Shown: positions 24,244 through 33,080 of the stretch, one piece after another
Numbering within the stretch: the stretch's first letter is position 1
Layout: each line of letters begins with the position of its first letter
Origin: JBFGCT01 sp963825565
GTDB taxonomy: Bacteria; Actinomycetota; Acidimicrobiia; Acidimicrobiales; Ilumatobacteraceae
Length of the DNA: 64,000 nucleotides
Direction: 5' to 3'
Assembly (NCBI GenBank): GCA_963825565.1
Contig: CAWGTW010000002.1
Location: forward strand, 186,001 to 250,000
Translations under genes and position numbers: made by a program
Notes under the pieces: generated by a model
The model's database searches: none
The model's input: the letters and a program-made list of their open reading frames with translations, nothing else
Told to the model about the DNA's origin: nothing

Positions 24244-25348
24244 CGTTCGCCGTGGTGACCGGTGGCGGGACCGCCGGCCACGTCCTTCCCGCGCTGGCGA
24301 TCGCCGAGGCGCTGGTCGCCGCGGGCCACGAGCCGGGCGAGATCCACTACGTCGGCGCGTTGCGGGGCATCGAAACCGAGCTGCTGCCCGAGACGCCGTT
24401 CGCCGGCACCTTTCTCGACGTCGTCGGCTTCCAGCGGCGGCTGTCGAAGCGCAACCTGGCCTTCGTGCCGAAGATGTGGCGCAGCACCCGCGCCGCGCTC
24501 GCGCTGCTCGCGCGAACTGCGCCCGGCGGTGGTCGTGTCGGTCGGCGGCTACGCCAGCATGCCGGCGGTGTTCGCCGCGCGACGCCTGAAGGTGCCGGTC
24601 GTCGTCGTCTCGTTCGACCGCCGGCCCGGCCGGGCGAGCCGACTCTCGGCCCGATCGGCTGCCGCCTGCGCGGTCGCGTTCGAGGACACCGAGCTGCCCG
24701 CGCGCCACCGTCACCGGCGCACCGGTGCGCCAGGCGATCCTCGCCGTCGACCGCGACGAGGATCGGGCGGCCGCACGAGCCCGGCTCGACCTGCCAGACG
24801 ATCGGTTCGTCGTCGCAACGATGGGTGGTTCGCTCGGCTCCGGGGTGCTCAACGAGGCGCTCGCCGCGTATCTCCGGGACCATCGCGACGACCCCGGGCT
24901 GGCGGTGCGGCAGGTCGCCGGGGAGCGGTTCGTCGACCGGGTCGAGCGAGTCGTCCCCGATGCGGACGGCGTCATCCACCAGGTCGTCGGCTACGAACCC
25001 GACATGCCGGCGCTCTACGCCGCGGCCGACCTGCTCGTCGGCCGCGGCGGTGCGAGCACCGTGCACGAGATCGCGGTCACCGGGATCCCGGCAATCCTCG
25101 TCCCGTGGGCGGGGGCTGCGGAGGATCACCAGACCGGCAACGTGCGGTGGCTGTCCGACGTCGGCGGGGCGGTGCTCCTCGCCGAGGACGACCTCGACCG
25201 CCTGGGCGCGGAGATCGAGCGGCTTCGCCACGACGGGACCGCCCGGGCGGCGCTGCGCGCGGCGGCATCGCAGCGGGCGGTCTTCAACCGATCCGGCGCC
25301 TTGCCCGCGCTGATCGAGCGCGTCGCAATAGCCTCTCCACCATCGTGA
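24240..25348 (+). CDS. murG: MurG glycosyltransferase (two frameshifts)
   Basis: Adds GlcNAc to lipid I to form lipid II at the inner face of the membrane. The protein is recovered in three frames: VTGGGTAGHVLPALAIAEAL and the N-terminal domain up to about 24510; RPAVVVSVGGYASMPAVFAA up to about 24700; then VRQAILAVDRD, MGGSLGSGVLNE, LVGRGGASTVHEIA and PWAGAAEDHQTGNVRWL to the end. Both breaks fall in alternating C/G runs (TCGCGCGA at 24508-24515; CCCGCGCGCC at 24697-24706), and adding one CG at each restores the frame. GTG 24240 overlaps ftsW; the stop overlaps murC by four bases. Confidence 0.88.
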
Positions 25349-26766
25349 CCTCCACTGCGACGACCGTGCCCCGGGCACCGCTCGACCTGTCGATTCCCCA
25401 CCGGCTCCACGTGGTCGGCGTCGGCGGTCCGGGGATGAGCGCGGTGGCGATCGCCTTGGCCGAGATGCGCCATGCCGTGTCGGGCAGCGACCTGCGCGAC
25501 CAACCGGTCCTCGAGCGGGTACGGGCGGCCAACGTGGACGTCCACGTCGGCCACGACCGATCCCTGGTCCACGGCGTCGACGCGGTCACCTCGTCGACCG
25601 CGATCCCGGCACACAACATCGAGCTGGACGAGGCGCGTCGCACCGGCGTGACCGTGCTCTCGCGCGCCGGCATGCTCGCCTCGATCTGTGCCCGGGCGAA
25701 GTCGCTGGCCGTCGCCGGGACCCACGGCAAGACGACCACATCGTCGATGCTGATGCTGATCCTCGCCGAGGCCGGGCTGCGCCCGAGCTTCATCGTCGGT
25801 GGCGACGTCGCCGACGTCGGCACCGGGGCGAACTGGTCGGGTGGCGAGTGGCTGGTCGTCGAGGCCGACGAGAGCGACGGCACCCATCTCGAGCTGCCGC
25901 TGCACGGCACGATCCTCACCAACGTCGACGTCGACCATCTCGATCACTACGGCACGTTCGATCGGGTGATCGCCGGGTTCGACCGCTACCTGGGGCAGGT
26001 GCCCGGCCCGAAGGTGGTCTGCGCCGACGACCCGATCGCCGCCGACCTCGGGCGCCGTCACGGAGCGATCCTGTACGGCCTGATCGACTCGGCCGACGTC
26101 CGGGCGACCGACGTCGTGCCGGCCGACGGTGCGTTCAGCTTCTCGCTCCAACGGCGAGGGCCGAGTGGGTTCACCACCCTGGGCCGGGTCGAGCTCCCGC
26201 TGCGCGGCGTGCACAACGTCGTCAACGCGACTGCGGCGGCGGCGATGGCCCTGGAGATCGGTGTCGCGATGCCCGACATCGTCGCCGCGCTCGCCAAGTT
26301 CGGCGGCGTCGCCCGTCGCTTCGACGTCACCGGCGTCGACGGCGGGGCGACGTTCGTCGACGACTACGCCCACCTGCCGACCGAGATCGCCGCCGTGCTC
26401 GCCGCGGCCCGCGGGAGCGGTGACGGGTGGCGGCGGGTGATCGCCGTCTTCCAGCCGAACCGCTTCAACCGCATCGCCGAGATGTGGCAGGCCTACGAGC
26501 ACGCGTTCGTCGATGCCGACATGGTGGTGCTGACCGACGTCTACGCGTCGGGGACGACGCCGATCCCCGGTGTGACCGGCAAGCTGATCGTCAACGCGGT
26601 GACCACGGCGCATCCCGACCAGCGCGTCGTGTGGCTGCCGCGGCGCGAGGACCTCGTCTCCTTCGTCGCCCGCGAAGCGCACGACGGCGACGTGGTCGTC
26701 TCGATGGGATGCGGGGACATCGCGTCGTTCCCGACCGAGGTGCTCGATGTTCGCCGGTCGAACTGA
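25345..26766 (+). CDS. murC: UDP-MurNAc:L-alanine ligase MurC
   Basis: 473 residues. N-terminal Rossmann-like VVGVGGPGMSAVA, ATP loop AVAGTHGKTTTSSML, EADESDGTHLEL, NVDVDHLDHYG, and C-terminal FVDDYAHLPTEI. Two positions differ from the textbook MurC pattern: the DYAHHP motif reads DYAHLP, and FQPHRYSR reads FQPNRFNR. Length and all other motifs are normal, and it is the only murC here, so I take it as functional. GTG 25345 overlaps the murG stop by four bases. Confidence 0.92.
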   Translation: MTSTATTVPRAPLDLSIPHRLHVVGVGGPGMSAVAIALAEMRHAVSGSDLRDQPVLERVRAANVDVHVGHDRSLVHGVDAVTSSTAIPAHNIELDEARRTGVTVLSRAGMLASICARAKSLAVAGTHGKTTTSSMLMLILAEAGLRPSFIVGGDVADVGTGANWSGGEWLVVEADESDGTHLELPLHGTILTNVDVDHLDHYGTFDRVIAGFDRYLGQVPGPKVVCADDPIAADLGRRHGAILYGLIDSADVRATDVVPADGAFSFSLQRRGPSGFTTLGRVELPLRGVHNVVNATAAAAMALEIGVAMPDIVAALAKFGGVARRFDVTGVDGGATFVDDYAHLPTEIAAVLAAARGSGDGWRRVIAVFQPNRFNRIAEMWQAYEHAFVDADMVVLTDVYASGTTPIPGVTGKLIVNAVTTAHPDQRVVWLPRREDLVSFVAREAHDGDVVVSMGCGDIASFPTEVLDVRRSN

Positions 26767-27715
26767 GGTGGACCACGAGACGGCCCTGGCCGCGGCCGCG
26801 GACCGCCTCGGCGACCTGGCCGAGCGCGACGTCCCGCTCGGCCCGATGACGACCTACCGGGTCGGCGGGCAGGCCGACCTGTTCGTCCGTCTTCGCTCGA
26901 CCGCCGATCTCGCCGCGGTGGTCGCCGCCCGGCATGCGTCGGGGCTGCCGCTGTTGGTCGTCGGGCGCGGCTCGAACCTGCTCATCGCCGACGCCGGGTT
27001 TCGCGGGATCGCGATCAGCGCCGCCGACATCACCGGGTGGTTCGAGCTCGACGTCGAAGCGGCGCGGGTAGCGGCGGGGAGCGGCGTCCTGCTCCCCGTG
27101 CTCGCCCGCCGGACCGCAGCGGCCGGGCTGACCGGGTTCGAATGGGCGGTCGGCGTGCCGGGCTCGATCGGCGGCGCGGTGCGGATGAACGCAGGCGGTC
27201 ACGGCTCGGACATGGCCGCATCGTTGGTCGACGTCACCGTCGCCGACCTCGGTGCCGCGCCCGGCGAACCGGTCGTGTCCGACGTACCGGCCGCAGCGCT
27301 CGGGCTGCGGTTCCGCGGCTCCGACCTCGACCAGCACCAGCTCGTGCTCGCAGCCCGCCTGCAGCTCGCACCCGGCGACCGGGTCGAGTCCGAGCGGGAG
27401 ATCGCAGCGATCGTCGGGTGGCGCCGCGCCAACCAGCCGGGAGGCCAGAATGCCGGCTCGGTGTTCGTCAACCCGGTTCCCGGCGAGGTCGCCGCGGGGC
27501 GGTTGATCGACGGCCTCGGACTGCGCGGGTACCGGATCGGCACGGCAGAGGTATCGGAGAAGCACGCCAACTTCATCCAGGCCGACGAGGACGGTTCGGC
27601 CGACGACGTCCGGGCGCTGATCGACGACGTCGCCCGCCGGGTGCGTGCGGCGACCGGGTACGAGCTGCGCAGCGAGATCCGCCTGATCGGGTTCGAGGAG
27701 GGCGGCGATGGATGA
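26747..27715 (+). CDS. murB: UDP-N-acetylenolpyruvoylglucosamine reductase MurB
   Basis: 322 residues counted from ATG 26747, or 315 from GTG 26768. FAD-binding type 4 domain: TTYRVGGQADL, VVGRGSNLLIADAGF, the GVPGSIGGAVRMNAGG substrate loop, then a C-terminal domain with NPVPGEVAAGRLID and EKHANFIQ. It reduces the enolpyruvyl group to give UDP-MurNAc. ATG 26747 has a GAGGTG ribosome-binding sequence seven bases upstream; GTG 26768 starts one base after the murC stop. Either is possible. The end overlaps ftsQ by eight bases. Confidence 0.92.
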   Translation: MFAGRTEVDHETALAAAADRLGDLAERDVPLGPMTTYRVGGQADLFVRLRSTADLAAVVAARHASGLPLLVVGRGSNLLIADAGFRGIAISAADITGWFELDVEAARVAAGSGVLLPVLARRTAAAGLTGFEWAVGVPGSIGGAVRMNAGGHGSDMAASLVDVTVADLGAAPGEPVVSDVPAAALGLRFRGSDLDQHQLVLAARLQLAPGDRVESEREIAAIVGWRRANQPGGQNAGSVFVNPVPGEVAAGRLIDGLGLRGYRIGTAEVSEKHANFIQADEDGSADDVRALIDDVARRVRAATGYELRSEIRLIGFEEGGDG

Positions 27716-28709
27716 ACCGACCCCTGCCGACGATCCCATGCCGGACGACATCGTGCTCGACGAGCTGTCGCGGGCGTTCGGAACCGACGCCGCTCCGGCG
27801 CGGGCGACGATCACGATCGGTGGCGATGACGACCTCCCCGACCCGGTGTACCTCGACGACGAGTTGGCCGGTGACCGGTCGCCATCCGGCACGGTGTTCA
27901 TCGAAGACGACGGCACCGGCGATGCGATCGGCGCGAAGGAAGCCTCGTCGCAGGGCATCGAGCCGCGCATCCGGCAGCGGCGGATCGGCGTTCGTCGCGC
28001 CGCCGCGCTGCGTCGGATCAAGTGGATCGCACTCGCGGTCGGCGTGGTGCTCGCCGTGCTCACCGTCCTCGCGCTGCTCGGTTCCTCGCTGTTCGCCGTC
28101 GAGGATGTCGCGGTCAGCGGCAACGTCTACACCGACCCGGTCGCGCTCGAGCAGGTGGTCGACGACCTGCTCGGCACACCCGTGTTGCTCGTCGACACCG
28201 ACGACGCCGAGCGCCGGATCGAGGAGATCGCCTGGGTCGAGGACGCCCGCGTGCGCACCGACTTCCCCGACCGGGTCACGATCGAGATCCGCGAGCGCAC
28301 GCCGCTGGCGACGATGCGCGGCGTCGACGGGCGCTTCCGGGTGCTCGACCGGGATGGCCGGGTGCTCGACGTGCTCGAGGGGCAACCGGTCGCCCTCGTG
28401 CTGATCGCCGGCCCCGGAACCCTCGACCTGGGGGTCGGGGAGTACGCGTCGGTCGGCTACCGATCCGCTGCGTCGCTGGTGCTCAAGCTGACCCCGGAGG
28501 TGCGCTCGCGCACCGACTCGATCACCGTCACCGGCGACGGCGGCGACCTGCGGCTCGCGCTCCGGCGCGACGACGGCACGCCGGTCGAGGTACGCTTCGG
28601 ATCGGCGGTGGGCGACAACGACCAGATCGACAAGCTCGTGCTCCTGGAGGCGCGGCTCGAAGACCTCGACGATCCGTCGGTCACGGTCATCGACGTCTCG
28701 GCGGCGTGA
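27708..28709 (+). CDS. ftsQ: Division protein FtsQ/DivIB
   Basis: 333 residues. A long acidic cytoplasmic N-terminus (about 100 residues), a basic stretch, one transmembrane helix (IALAVGVVLAVLTVLALLG), then the POTRA domain starting FAVEDVAVSGNVYTDP and the FtsQ domain with RVRTDFPDRVTIEIRERTP. It recruits FtsL and FtsB-type proteins and regulates FtsWI. The start overlaps murB by eight bases. It is the last gene of the unbroken coupled series; a spacer of about 175 bases with a stem-loop separates it from ftsZ. Confidence 0.9.
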   Translation: MDEPTPADDPMPDDIVLDELSRAFGTDAAPARATITIGGDDDLPDPVYLDDELAGDRSPSGTVFIEDDGTGDAIGAKEASSQGIEPRIRQRRIGVRRAAALRRIKWIALAVGVVLAVLTVLALLGSSLFAVEDVAVSGNVYTDPVALEQVVDDLLGTPVLLVDTDDAERRIEEIAWVEDARVRTDFPDRVTIEIRERTPLATMRGVDGRFRVLDRDGRVLDVLEGQPVALVLIAGPGTLDLGVGEYASVGYRSAASLVLKLTPEVRSRTDSITVTGDGGDLRLALRRDDGTPVEVRFGSAVGDNDQIDKLVLLEARLEDLDDPSVTVIDVSAA

Positions 28710-28751
28710 GCGGGCCCGACCCGGCCACCCCACCCGTGACCCGACACACGA

Positions 28752-28780
28752 CAGGTCCCCGTTCCGAGGCGCCGGACCTG
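28752..28780 (+). terminator. Stem-loop between ftsQ and ftsZ
   Basis: CAGGTCC (28752-28758) pairs with GGACCTG (28774-28780) around a 15-base loop, 43 bases after the ftsQ stop and about 105 before the ftsZ start. No T-run follows, so it could be a weak terminator, an attenuator, or an RNA-processing site that sets ftsZ levels apart from upstream genes. I could not place an ftsZ promoter with confidence in the rest of the spacer. Confidence 0.35.
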
Positions 28781-28884
28781 GCAGGATGGCGATCAGCATT
28801 GTTCCGGTTCCGGCCGGCAGGAGACGGACATACCGGCATGAAACGGAAAGATCCAATGAACCGAAGCACACGGAGGACCCGCTG

Positions 28885-29982
28885 ATGGTCGGCGCTCCAC
28901 AGAACTATCTCGCGGTGATCAAGGTCGTCGGCGTCGGCGGCGGCGGTGTCAACGCGGTCAACCGGATGATCGACGCCGGGCTCAAGGGCGTCGAGTTCAT
29001 CGCGGTGAACACCGACGCCCAGGCCCTCCTGATGAGCGATGCCGACGTCAAGCTCGACATCGGCCGCGACCTGACGCGTGGGCTCGGCGCTGGCAGCGAC
29101 CCCGAGGTCGGCCGGTCGGCCGCCGAGGCGCACAGCGAGGAGATCGACGAGATGGTGAAGGGCGCCGACATGGTGTTCATCACCGCCGGCGAGGGGGGCG
29201 GCACCGGCACCGGCGCGGCCCCGGTCATCGCCGAGATCGCTCGCGAGGCCGGTGCCCTGTCGATCGGCGTGGTCACCCGGCCGTTCTCGTTCGAAGGGCG
29301 GCGCCGGGCGGTGCAGGCCGACAACGGGGTGCAGCGGCTGCGGGAGAAGGTCGACACGCTGATCGTGATCCCCAACGATCGCCTGCTGACCGTCGCCAAC
29401 GACAAGACCAGCGTGCTCAACGCGTTCAAGATGGCCGACGAGGTGCTGCTCCAGGGCGTGTCCGGCATCACCGGGCTGATCACCACGCCGGGCCTGATCA
29501 ACACCGACTTCGCCGACGTGAAGATGGTCCTCTCCAACGCCGGCTCGGCACTGATGGGGATCGGCCAGGCGAGCGGCGACGAGCGTGCGGTGTCCGCGGC
29601 CAAGGCGGCGATCTCCAGCCCGCTGCTCGAATCGGCGATCGACGGCGCGCGGGGGATCCTGCTCAACATCACCGGCCCGTCGGGGATGGGCTTGTTCGAG
29701 ATGAACGCCGCCGCTGAGATCATCCACGGCGTCGCCCACCAGGACGCCAACATCATCTTCGGGACGGTGATCGACGACGAGATGGGCGACGAGGTCCGGG
29801 TCACGGTCATCGCCGCCGGGTTCGACGCCATCGACGGTGCACCGGCCGGCAGCGGGCGGATCGGTGGGCTCGACGGGCCGCGCACCGCCCCGACCCGGAT
29901 CACCGAGCTCTTCGCCGAGGACGAAGCCGACCCGCTGGCCGACGACGACGACGACTTCGACGTCCCCTCGTTCCTCAAATAG
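28885..29982 (+). CDS. ftsZ: Cell division GTPase FtsZ
   Basis: 365 residues. Tubulin-like GTPase with GVGGGGVNAVNRM, the signature loop GEGGGTGTGAAP, NNDRL-type IPNDRLL, the synergy-loop region NTDFADVKMVL, and a conserved acidic C-terminal peptide DDDFDVPSFLK that binds SepF and other partners. The frame is open further upstream, but ATG 28885 is preceded by CGGAGG at a proper distance (28871-28876), one of the few clear Shine-Dalgarno sequences in the window. It is followed by pgeF, yggS and sepF, as in other actinobacteria. No ftsA is present. Confidence 0.96.
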   Translation: MVGAPQNYLAVIKVVGVGGGGVNAVNRMIDAGLKGVEFIAVNTDAQALLMSDADVKLDIGRDLTRGLGAGSDPEVGRSAAEAHSEEIDEMVKGADMVFITAGEGGGTGTGAAPVIAEIAREAGALSIGVVTRPFSFEGRRRAVQADNGVQRLREKVDTLIVIPNDRLLTVANDKTSVLNAFKMADEVLLQGVSGITGLITTPGLINTDFADVKMVLSNAGSALMGIGQASGDERAVSAAKAAISSPLLESAIDGARGILLNITGPSGMGLFEMNAAAEIIHGVAHQDANIIFGTVIDDEMGDEVRVTVIAAGFDAIDGAPAGSGRIGGLDGPRTAPTRITELFAEDEADPLADDDDDFDVPSFLK

Positions 29983-30009
29983 GCCGGTGGTGGGTCGCCA
30001 CCCGGTTCG

Positions 30010-30740
30010 ATGAGAACCCTGCTCCGCCGGCCGGTCGCCGGCAGCGACGATGCGCCGGTGGTCGTCGCCGCCACCGAGCGCGACGACGGCGACTTCCACC
30101 TCCTGCGGGTCGAACCGACCGTCCTGGCCGGCCGGCAGCGCAGGGCGAACGGGCGGTGCTGGGCGATGGTCGAGCAGGTGCACGGCATCGCCGTCCACGC
30201 GGTCGAGCCCGCCCCCTCCGCCGACGCGATCGCCGCCGCCCGGGCCGTGCGGGCCGACGTCATCGCCGCCGCTCGTCTCGACGTGCCGCTCGCGGTCTGC
30301 GCCGCCGACTGCGCCCCGCTGGTGCTGATCGGTGGTGGTGGGGCCGCCGTCGTCGCCCACTGCGGTTGGCGCGGGCTGGCCGCTGGCATCGTCGACGTCG
30401 CGTTCGATGAGCTGGAGGCGCGCGACGCGACCGGCGTCGCCGCCGCCGTCCTCGGACCGGTCGTCCACCCGTGCTGCTACGCATTCGGCGCGGACGATCT
30501 GGCGTCGGTCGCGCCGGCGTCGGGGCGCCGGCCGAGGCCATCACCGGGAGGACGGCCGGTGGCGAGCCGGCGCTCGACGTCCCCGCCGCGGTGGCTGCGG
30601 CGCTGCGCGCCCACGGGGTCGTGCTCGACTCGGTCGCGACGTGCACGGCGTGCGATCGGCGGTGGTTCTCGCACCGGAGGGGCGACGCCGAGCGCCACGC
30701 GGTCGTGGTCTGGCGCGAGGACGGTGATCCCGATGGCTGA
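30010..30740 (+). CDS. pgeF: Polyphenol oxidase/laccase-domain protein PgeF (one frameshift)
   Basis: YfiH/DUF152 family, encoded after ftsZ in many bacteria. The purine nucleoside-processing active site is visible: MVEQVHG, the metal-binding VCAADCAPLVLIG and AHCGWRGLAAGIV, HPCCYAFG, then, in another frame, CTACDRRWFSHRR at the C-terminus. The break is at about 30505-30520; one base missing or a GC doublet gained restores one protein. In other species PgeF acts on misincorporated peptidoglycan precursors or adenosine. It overlaps yggS by eight bases. Confidence 0.83.
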
Positions 30741-31404
30741 GGAGACGGAAGGCTCGACGGTGCGAGAGCGCCTGGGTGCCTTGCGCGCCCGGCTCGACGG
30801 CACCGCGCGGACGTGGACCCATCCGGTGTCGATCGTCGCCGTCACCAAGGGCTTCGACGACCGGGCGATCGAGGCGGCGTGCGCCGCCGGGTGCACGGCG
30901 ATCGGGGAGAACTACGCACAAGAACTGCTCGCCAAGCGCGCCACGATCGACCTGCTCCAGCCCGACGTGCACTTCATCGGCCGACTGCAATCCAACAAGG
31001 TGCGCCAGTTGGCGACCGTCGTCGACCGGTGGTCGAGCCTCGATCGTGCGAGCGTCATCGACGAGGTCGCCCGCCGCGCACCGGGTGCGCGCATCCTCGT
31101 GCAGGTCAACTCGACCGGGGAGGTCGCCAAGGGTGGGTGCGACCCGGCCGAGGTGGGCGATCTCGTCGCACGCGCCCGGGGCCTCGGGTTGGACGTCGAG
31201 GGGCTGATGACCGTCGGGCCGACCGATCGTCCCCCGGAGGCTGCCCGGCCGGGCTTCGGGCTCGTGCGCCGCCTGGTCGACGAGCTCGGACTCGACGTGT
31301 GCTCGATGGGGATGAGCGCCGACCTGACGGTCGCCCTGGAGGAGGGATCGACCGAGGTCAGGGTCGGAACGGCGCTGTTCGGACCCCGGCCACCGCGGAG
31401 CTGA
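30733..31404 (+). CDS. yggS: PLP homeostasis protein YggS/PROSC
   Basis: 223 residues, single alanine-racemase-like barrel that binds pyridoxal phosphate without enzymatic activity. The PLP lysine lies in IVAVTKGFDD, and IGENYAQELLAK, HFIGRLQSNK, QVNSTGEVAKGG, GLMTVGP and SMGMSADLTVALEEGSTEVRVGTALFG are all typical. It has its usual position between pgeF and sepF. ATG 30733 overlaps the pgeF end. It lacks an N-terminal signal and should be cytosolic. Confidence 0.9.
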   Translation: MAEETEGSTVRERLGALRARLDGTARTWTHPVSIVAVTKGFDDRAIEAACAAGCTAIGENYAQELLAKRATIDLLQPDVHFIGRLQSNKVRQLATVVDRWSSLDRASVIDEVARRAPGARILVQVNSTGEVAKGGCDPAEVGDLVARARGLGLDVEGLMTVGPTDRPPEAARPGFGLVRRLVDELGLDVCSMGMSADLTVALEEGSTEVRVGTALFGPRPPRS

Positions 31405-31476
31405 GGTCGCGGTCGGGAAGCCCGTCCACGTGCGGCGGGGAAGCGTGAGATAGATTGCGGCGCGCAGGAGGAACGC

Positions 31477-32076
31477 ATGTCACTCTGGAAACGGACCATG
31501 GACTATCTGGGTCTCGGTCCCGATGACGCCTACGACGACTACGACGAGATCGACGAGATGGAGCCCGCGCCGCGCCAGGCGCGGGCGCCGCGCGAGCCCG
31601 ACCATCGCAGCGGGCGCGGCTGGGAGCCCGACCCCGAGCCCACGGTCCGGACCGTGTCGGCCCGGCCGAGCTTCCCGTCGCGCGATTTCGACGCGTCGTC
31701 GGCCACCCGCCGCGGCGGGCCACCCAACGGCGCCAACGGCCGCGCCGACGATTCGGGGGTGCAGCTCCGCCCCAGCCAGAACCAACCGGAGCCTTCCCCG
31801 CCACTGCGCAGCGTGCAAGGAGGATCGATGGAGCCCCACACGGTGCGGCCCCGCCGCTTCGATCAGGCCCAGGAGGTCGCCGACAAGTTCAAGGACGGGC
31901 AGCCGGTGATCATGAACCTGGAGGGCAGCGAGCGTGACGTGGCGCGCCGCCTGATCGATTTCGCCAGCGGCATCTGCTACGCCCTCGACGGCTCGATGGA
32001 GAAGGTCGCCACCGGCGTCTACCTGCTGAAGCCGATCATGCCGCGCAAGCCCAGATACGACGAGTACGAGGACTGA
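31477..32076 (+). CDS. sepF: Cell division protein SepF
   Basis: 199 residues. The N-terminal MSLWKRTMDYLGLG is an amphipathic membrane-binding helix. A long low-complexity linker rich in Pro, Arg and Asp spans about residues 20-118, and the globular SepF domain follows with VRPRRFDQAQEVADKFKDGQPVIMNL (split motif) and DFASGICYALDGSMEKV. SepF tethers FtsZ to the membrane, replacing FtsA in actinobacteria. ATG 31477 is preceded by AGGAGG (31466-31471) and a -10-like TAGATT (31451-31456), so this unit has a short leader with a Shine-Dalgarno sequence. Some relatives have yggT after sepF; here divIVA follows at once. Confidence 0.92.
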   Translation: MSLWKRTMDYLGLGPDDAYDDYDEIDEMEPAPRQARAPREPDHRSGRGWEPDPEPTVRTVSARPSFPSRDFDASSATRRGGPPNGANGRADDSGVQLRPSQNQPEPSPPLRSVQGGSMEPHTVRPRRFDQAQEVADKFKDGQPVIMNLEGSERDVARRLIDFASGICYALDGSMEKVATGVYLLKPIMPRKPRYDEYED

Positions 32077-32089
32077 ACCGAGGAGCGAC

Positions 32090-33019
32090 ATGGAACTGAA
32101 TCCGCAGCGCGTACGGAGCGCCGAGTTCAAGACCGCCAAGCGTGGGCTCGATCCCGAGGAGGTCCGCCGGTTCCTCGGCGAGGTGGCCGACCAGCTCGAG
32201 TTGGCCCAGAACCAGTCGACGGCGATGGAGGCCCGGGCGCGGGCCGCGGTCGCCCGCCTGCAGGAGCTGTCCGACGGTGCGAGCACCCAAGCGGCGGCGG
32301 CGAGCTCCGACGACGTCGCCACGGCCTCCGCCGAGCAGGCCGAGACGATCAGCCGCACGCTGCTCCTCGCGCAGCGCACCGCCGACACCACGATCGCCGA
32401 GGCGCAGGCCGAGCGGCAGCGGCTCATCCAGGCGGCGACCGACGAGGCGGCGGCGACGCTCGATTCGACGCGCGAGATGTCGGCGCGGTTGATGGACGAA
32501 GCGCGCGAGGAGGCCCGCCGTCTCGGCGAGTCCGAACGGATGGCCGTCGCCAGCGAGGTCGACTCGCTCAAGGCGCGCCGCGACTTCCTCGAGTCCGACG
32601 TGGCGCATCTCGAGCAGTTCCTCGCCGCCGAGCGCGCCCGGCTGCGGGCGGCCGCCGACGCGATGATCGAGCTGACCGAGCGGGCCACCGACGGGCTCGG
32701 CGAGGTACGCCGGCCCCTGCTGTCCGCGGCCGACGACGACGACGACGAGGTGGACGTGGTCGCCGACGATGAGGCCGAGGCTGCGTTCGACCCCCTCGGT
32801 GCGGCGGAGGCCGACGATGCCGGCGCGATCGGCGGCGACGAGGGCGCGCTGGTGGTCGAGGCCGAACCGTTCGTCGGTGAGTTCGCGATCGACGACGGCG
32901 CCGAGCCCGTGTCCCCCGATCCCACCCCGACCTCGTTCGCCGCCGGACACGACACCGGCGGGCACGACCGTCCCGAGCCAGAGGGCGAGATCCGCTTCTC
33001 CTTCGACGATCGCCGCTGA
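32090..33019 (+). CDS. DivIVA/Wag31-like polar growth and division protein
   Basis: 309 residues. The N-terminal SAEFKTAKRGLDPEEVRRFLGEVADQLE resembles the DivIVA membrane-binding domain (F/DPxEV pattern). A long coiled coil (about residues 35-210) follows, and then an acidic, Asp/Glu/Ala-rich tail with a terminal EIRFSFDDRR. DivIVA-family proteins mark curved membranes and poles and recruit wall enzymes. The gene starts 13 bases after sepF, its usual neighbour. It is longer and more acidic at the C-terminus than mycobacterial Wag31, so partner binding may differ. Confidence 0.83.
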   Translation: MELNPQRVRSAEFKTAKRGLDPEEVRRFLGEVADQLELAQNQSTAMEARARAAVARLQELSDGASTQAAAASSDDVATASAEQAETISRTLLLAQRTADTTIAEAQAERQRLIQAATDEAAATLDSTREMSARLMDEAREEARRLGESERMAVASEVDSLKARRDFLESDVAHLEQFLAAERARLRAAADAMIELTERATDGLGEVRRPLLSAADDDDDEVDVVADDEAEAAFDPLGAAEADDAGAIGGDEGALVVEAEPFVGEFAIDDGAEPVSPDPTPTSFAAGHDTGGHDRPEPEGEIRFSFDDRR

Positions 33020-33080
33020 CCCGGCGCAGGTGGCGCCAACCCACCGGTCGGCCGGTGCCGGTCGTCGGTAGCATCGTCGT

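Noticed and set aside
21802..24975. Long minus-strand open frame opposite murD-ftsW-murG
   Set aside because: Same codon-shadow effect; no recognisable domain and three real genes on the plus strand.
28786..28884. N-terminal extension of FtsZ by 33 residues
   Set aside because: The ATG at 28885 has a good Shine-Dalgarno sequence and gives the normal FtsZ start; the extension does not resemble FtsZ.
33020..33080. Possible T-box before ileS (and before thrS at 51089-51144)
   Set aside because: Both spacers are about 60 bases or less, too short, with no T-box sequence.
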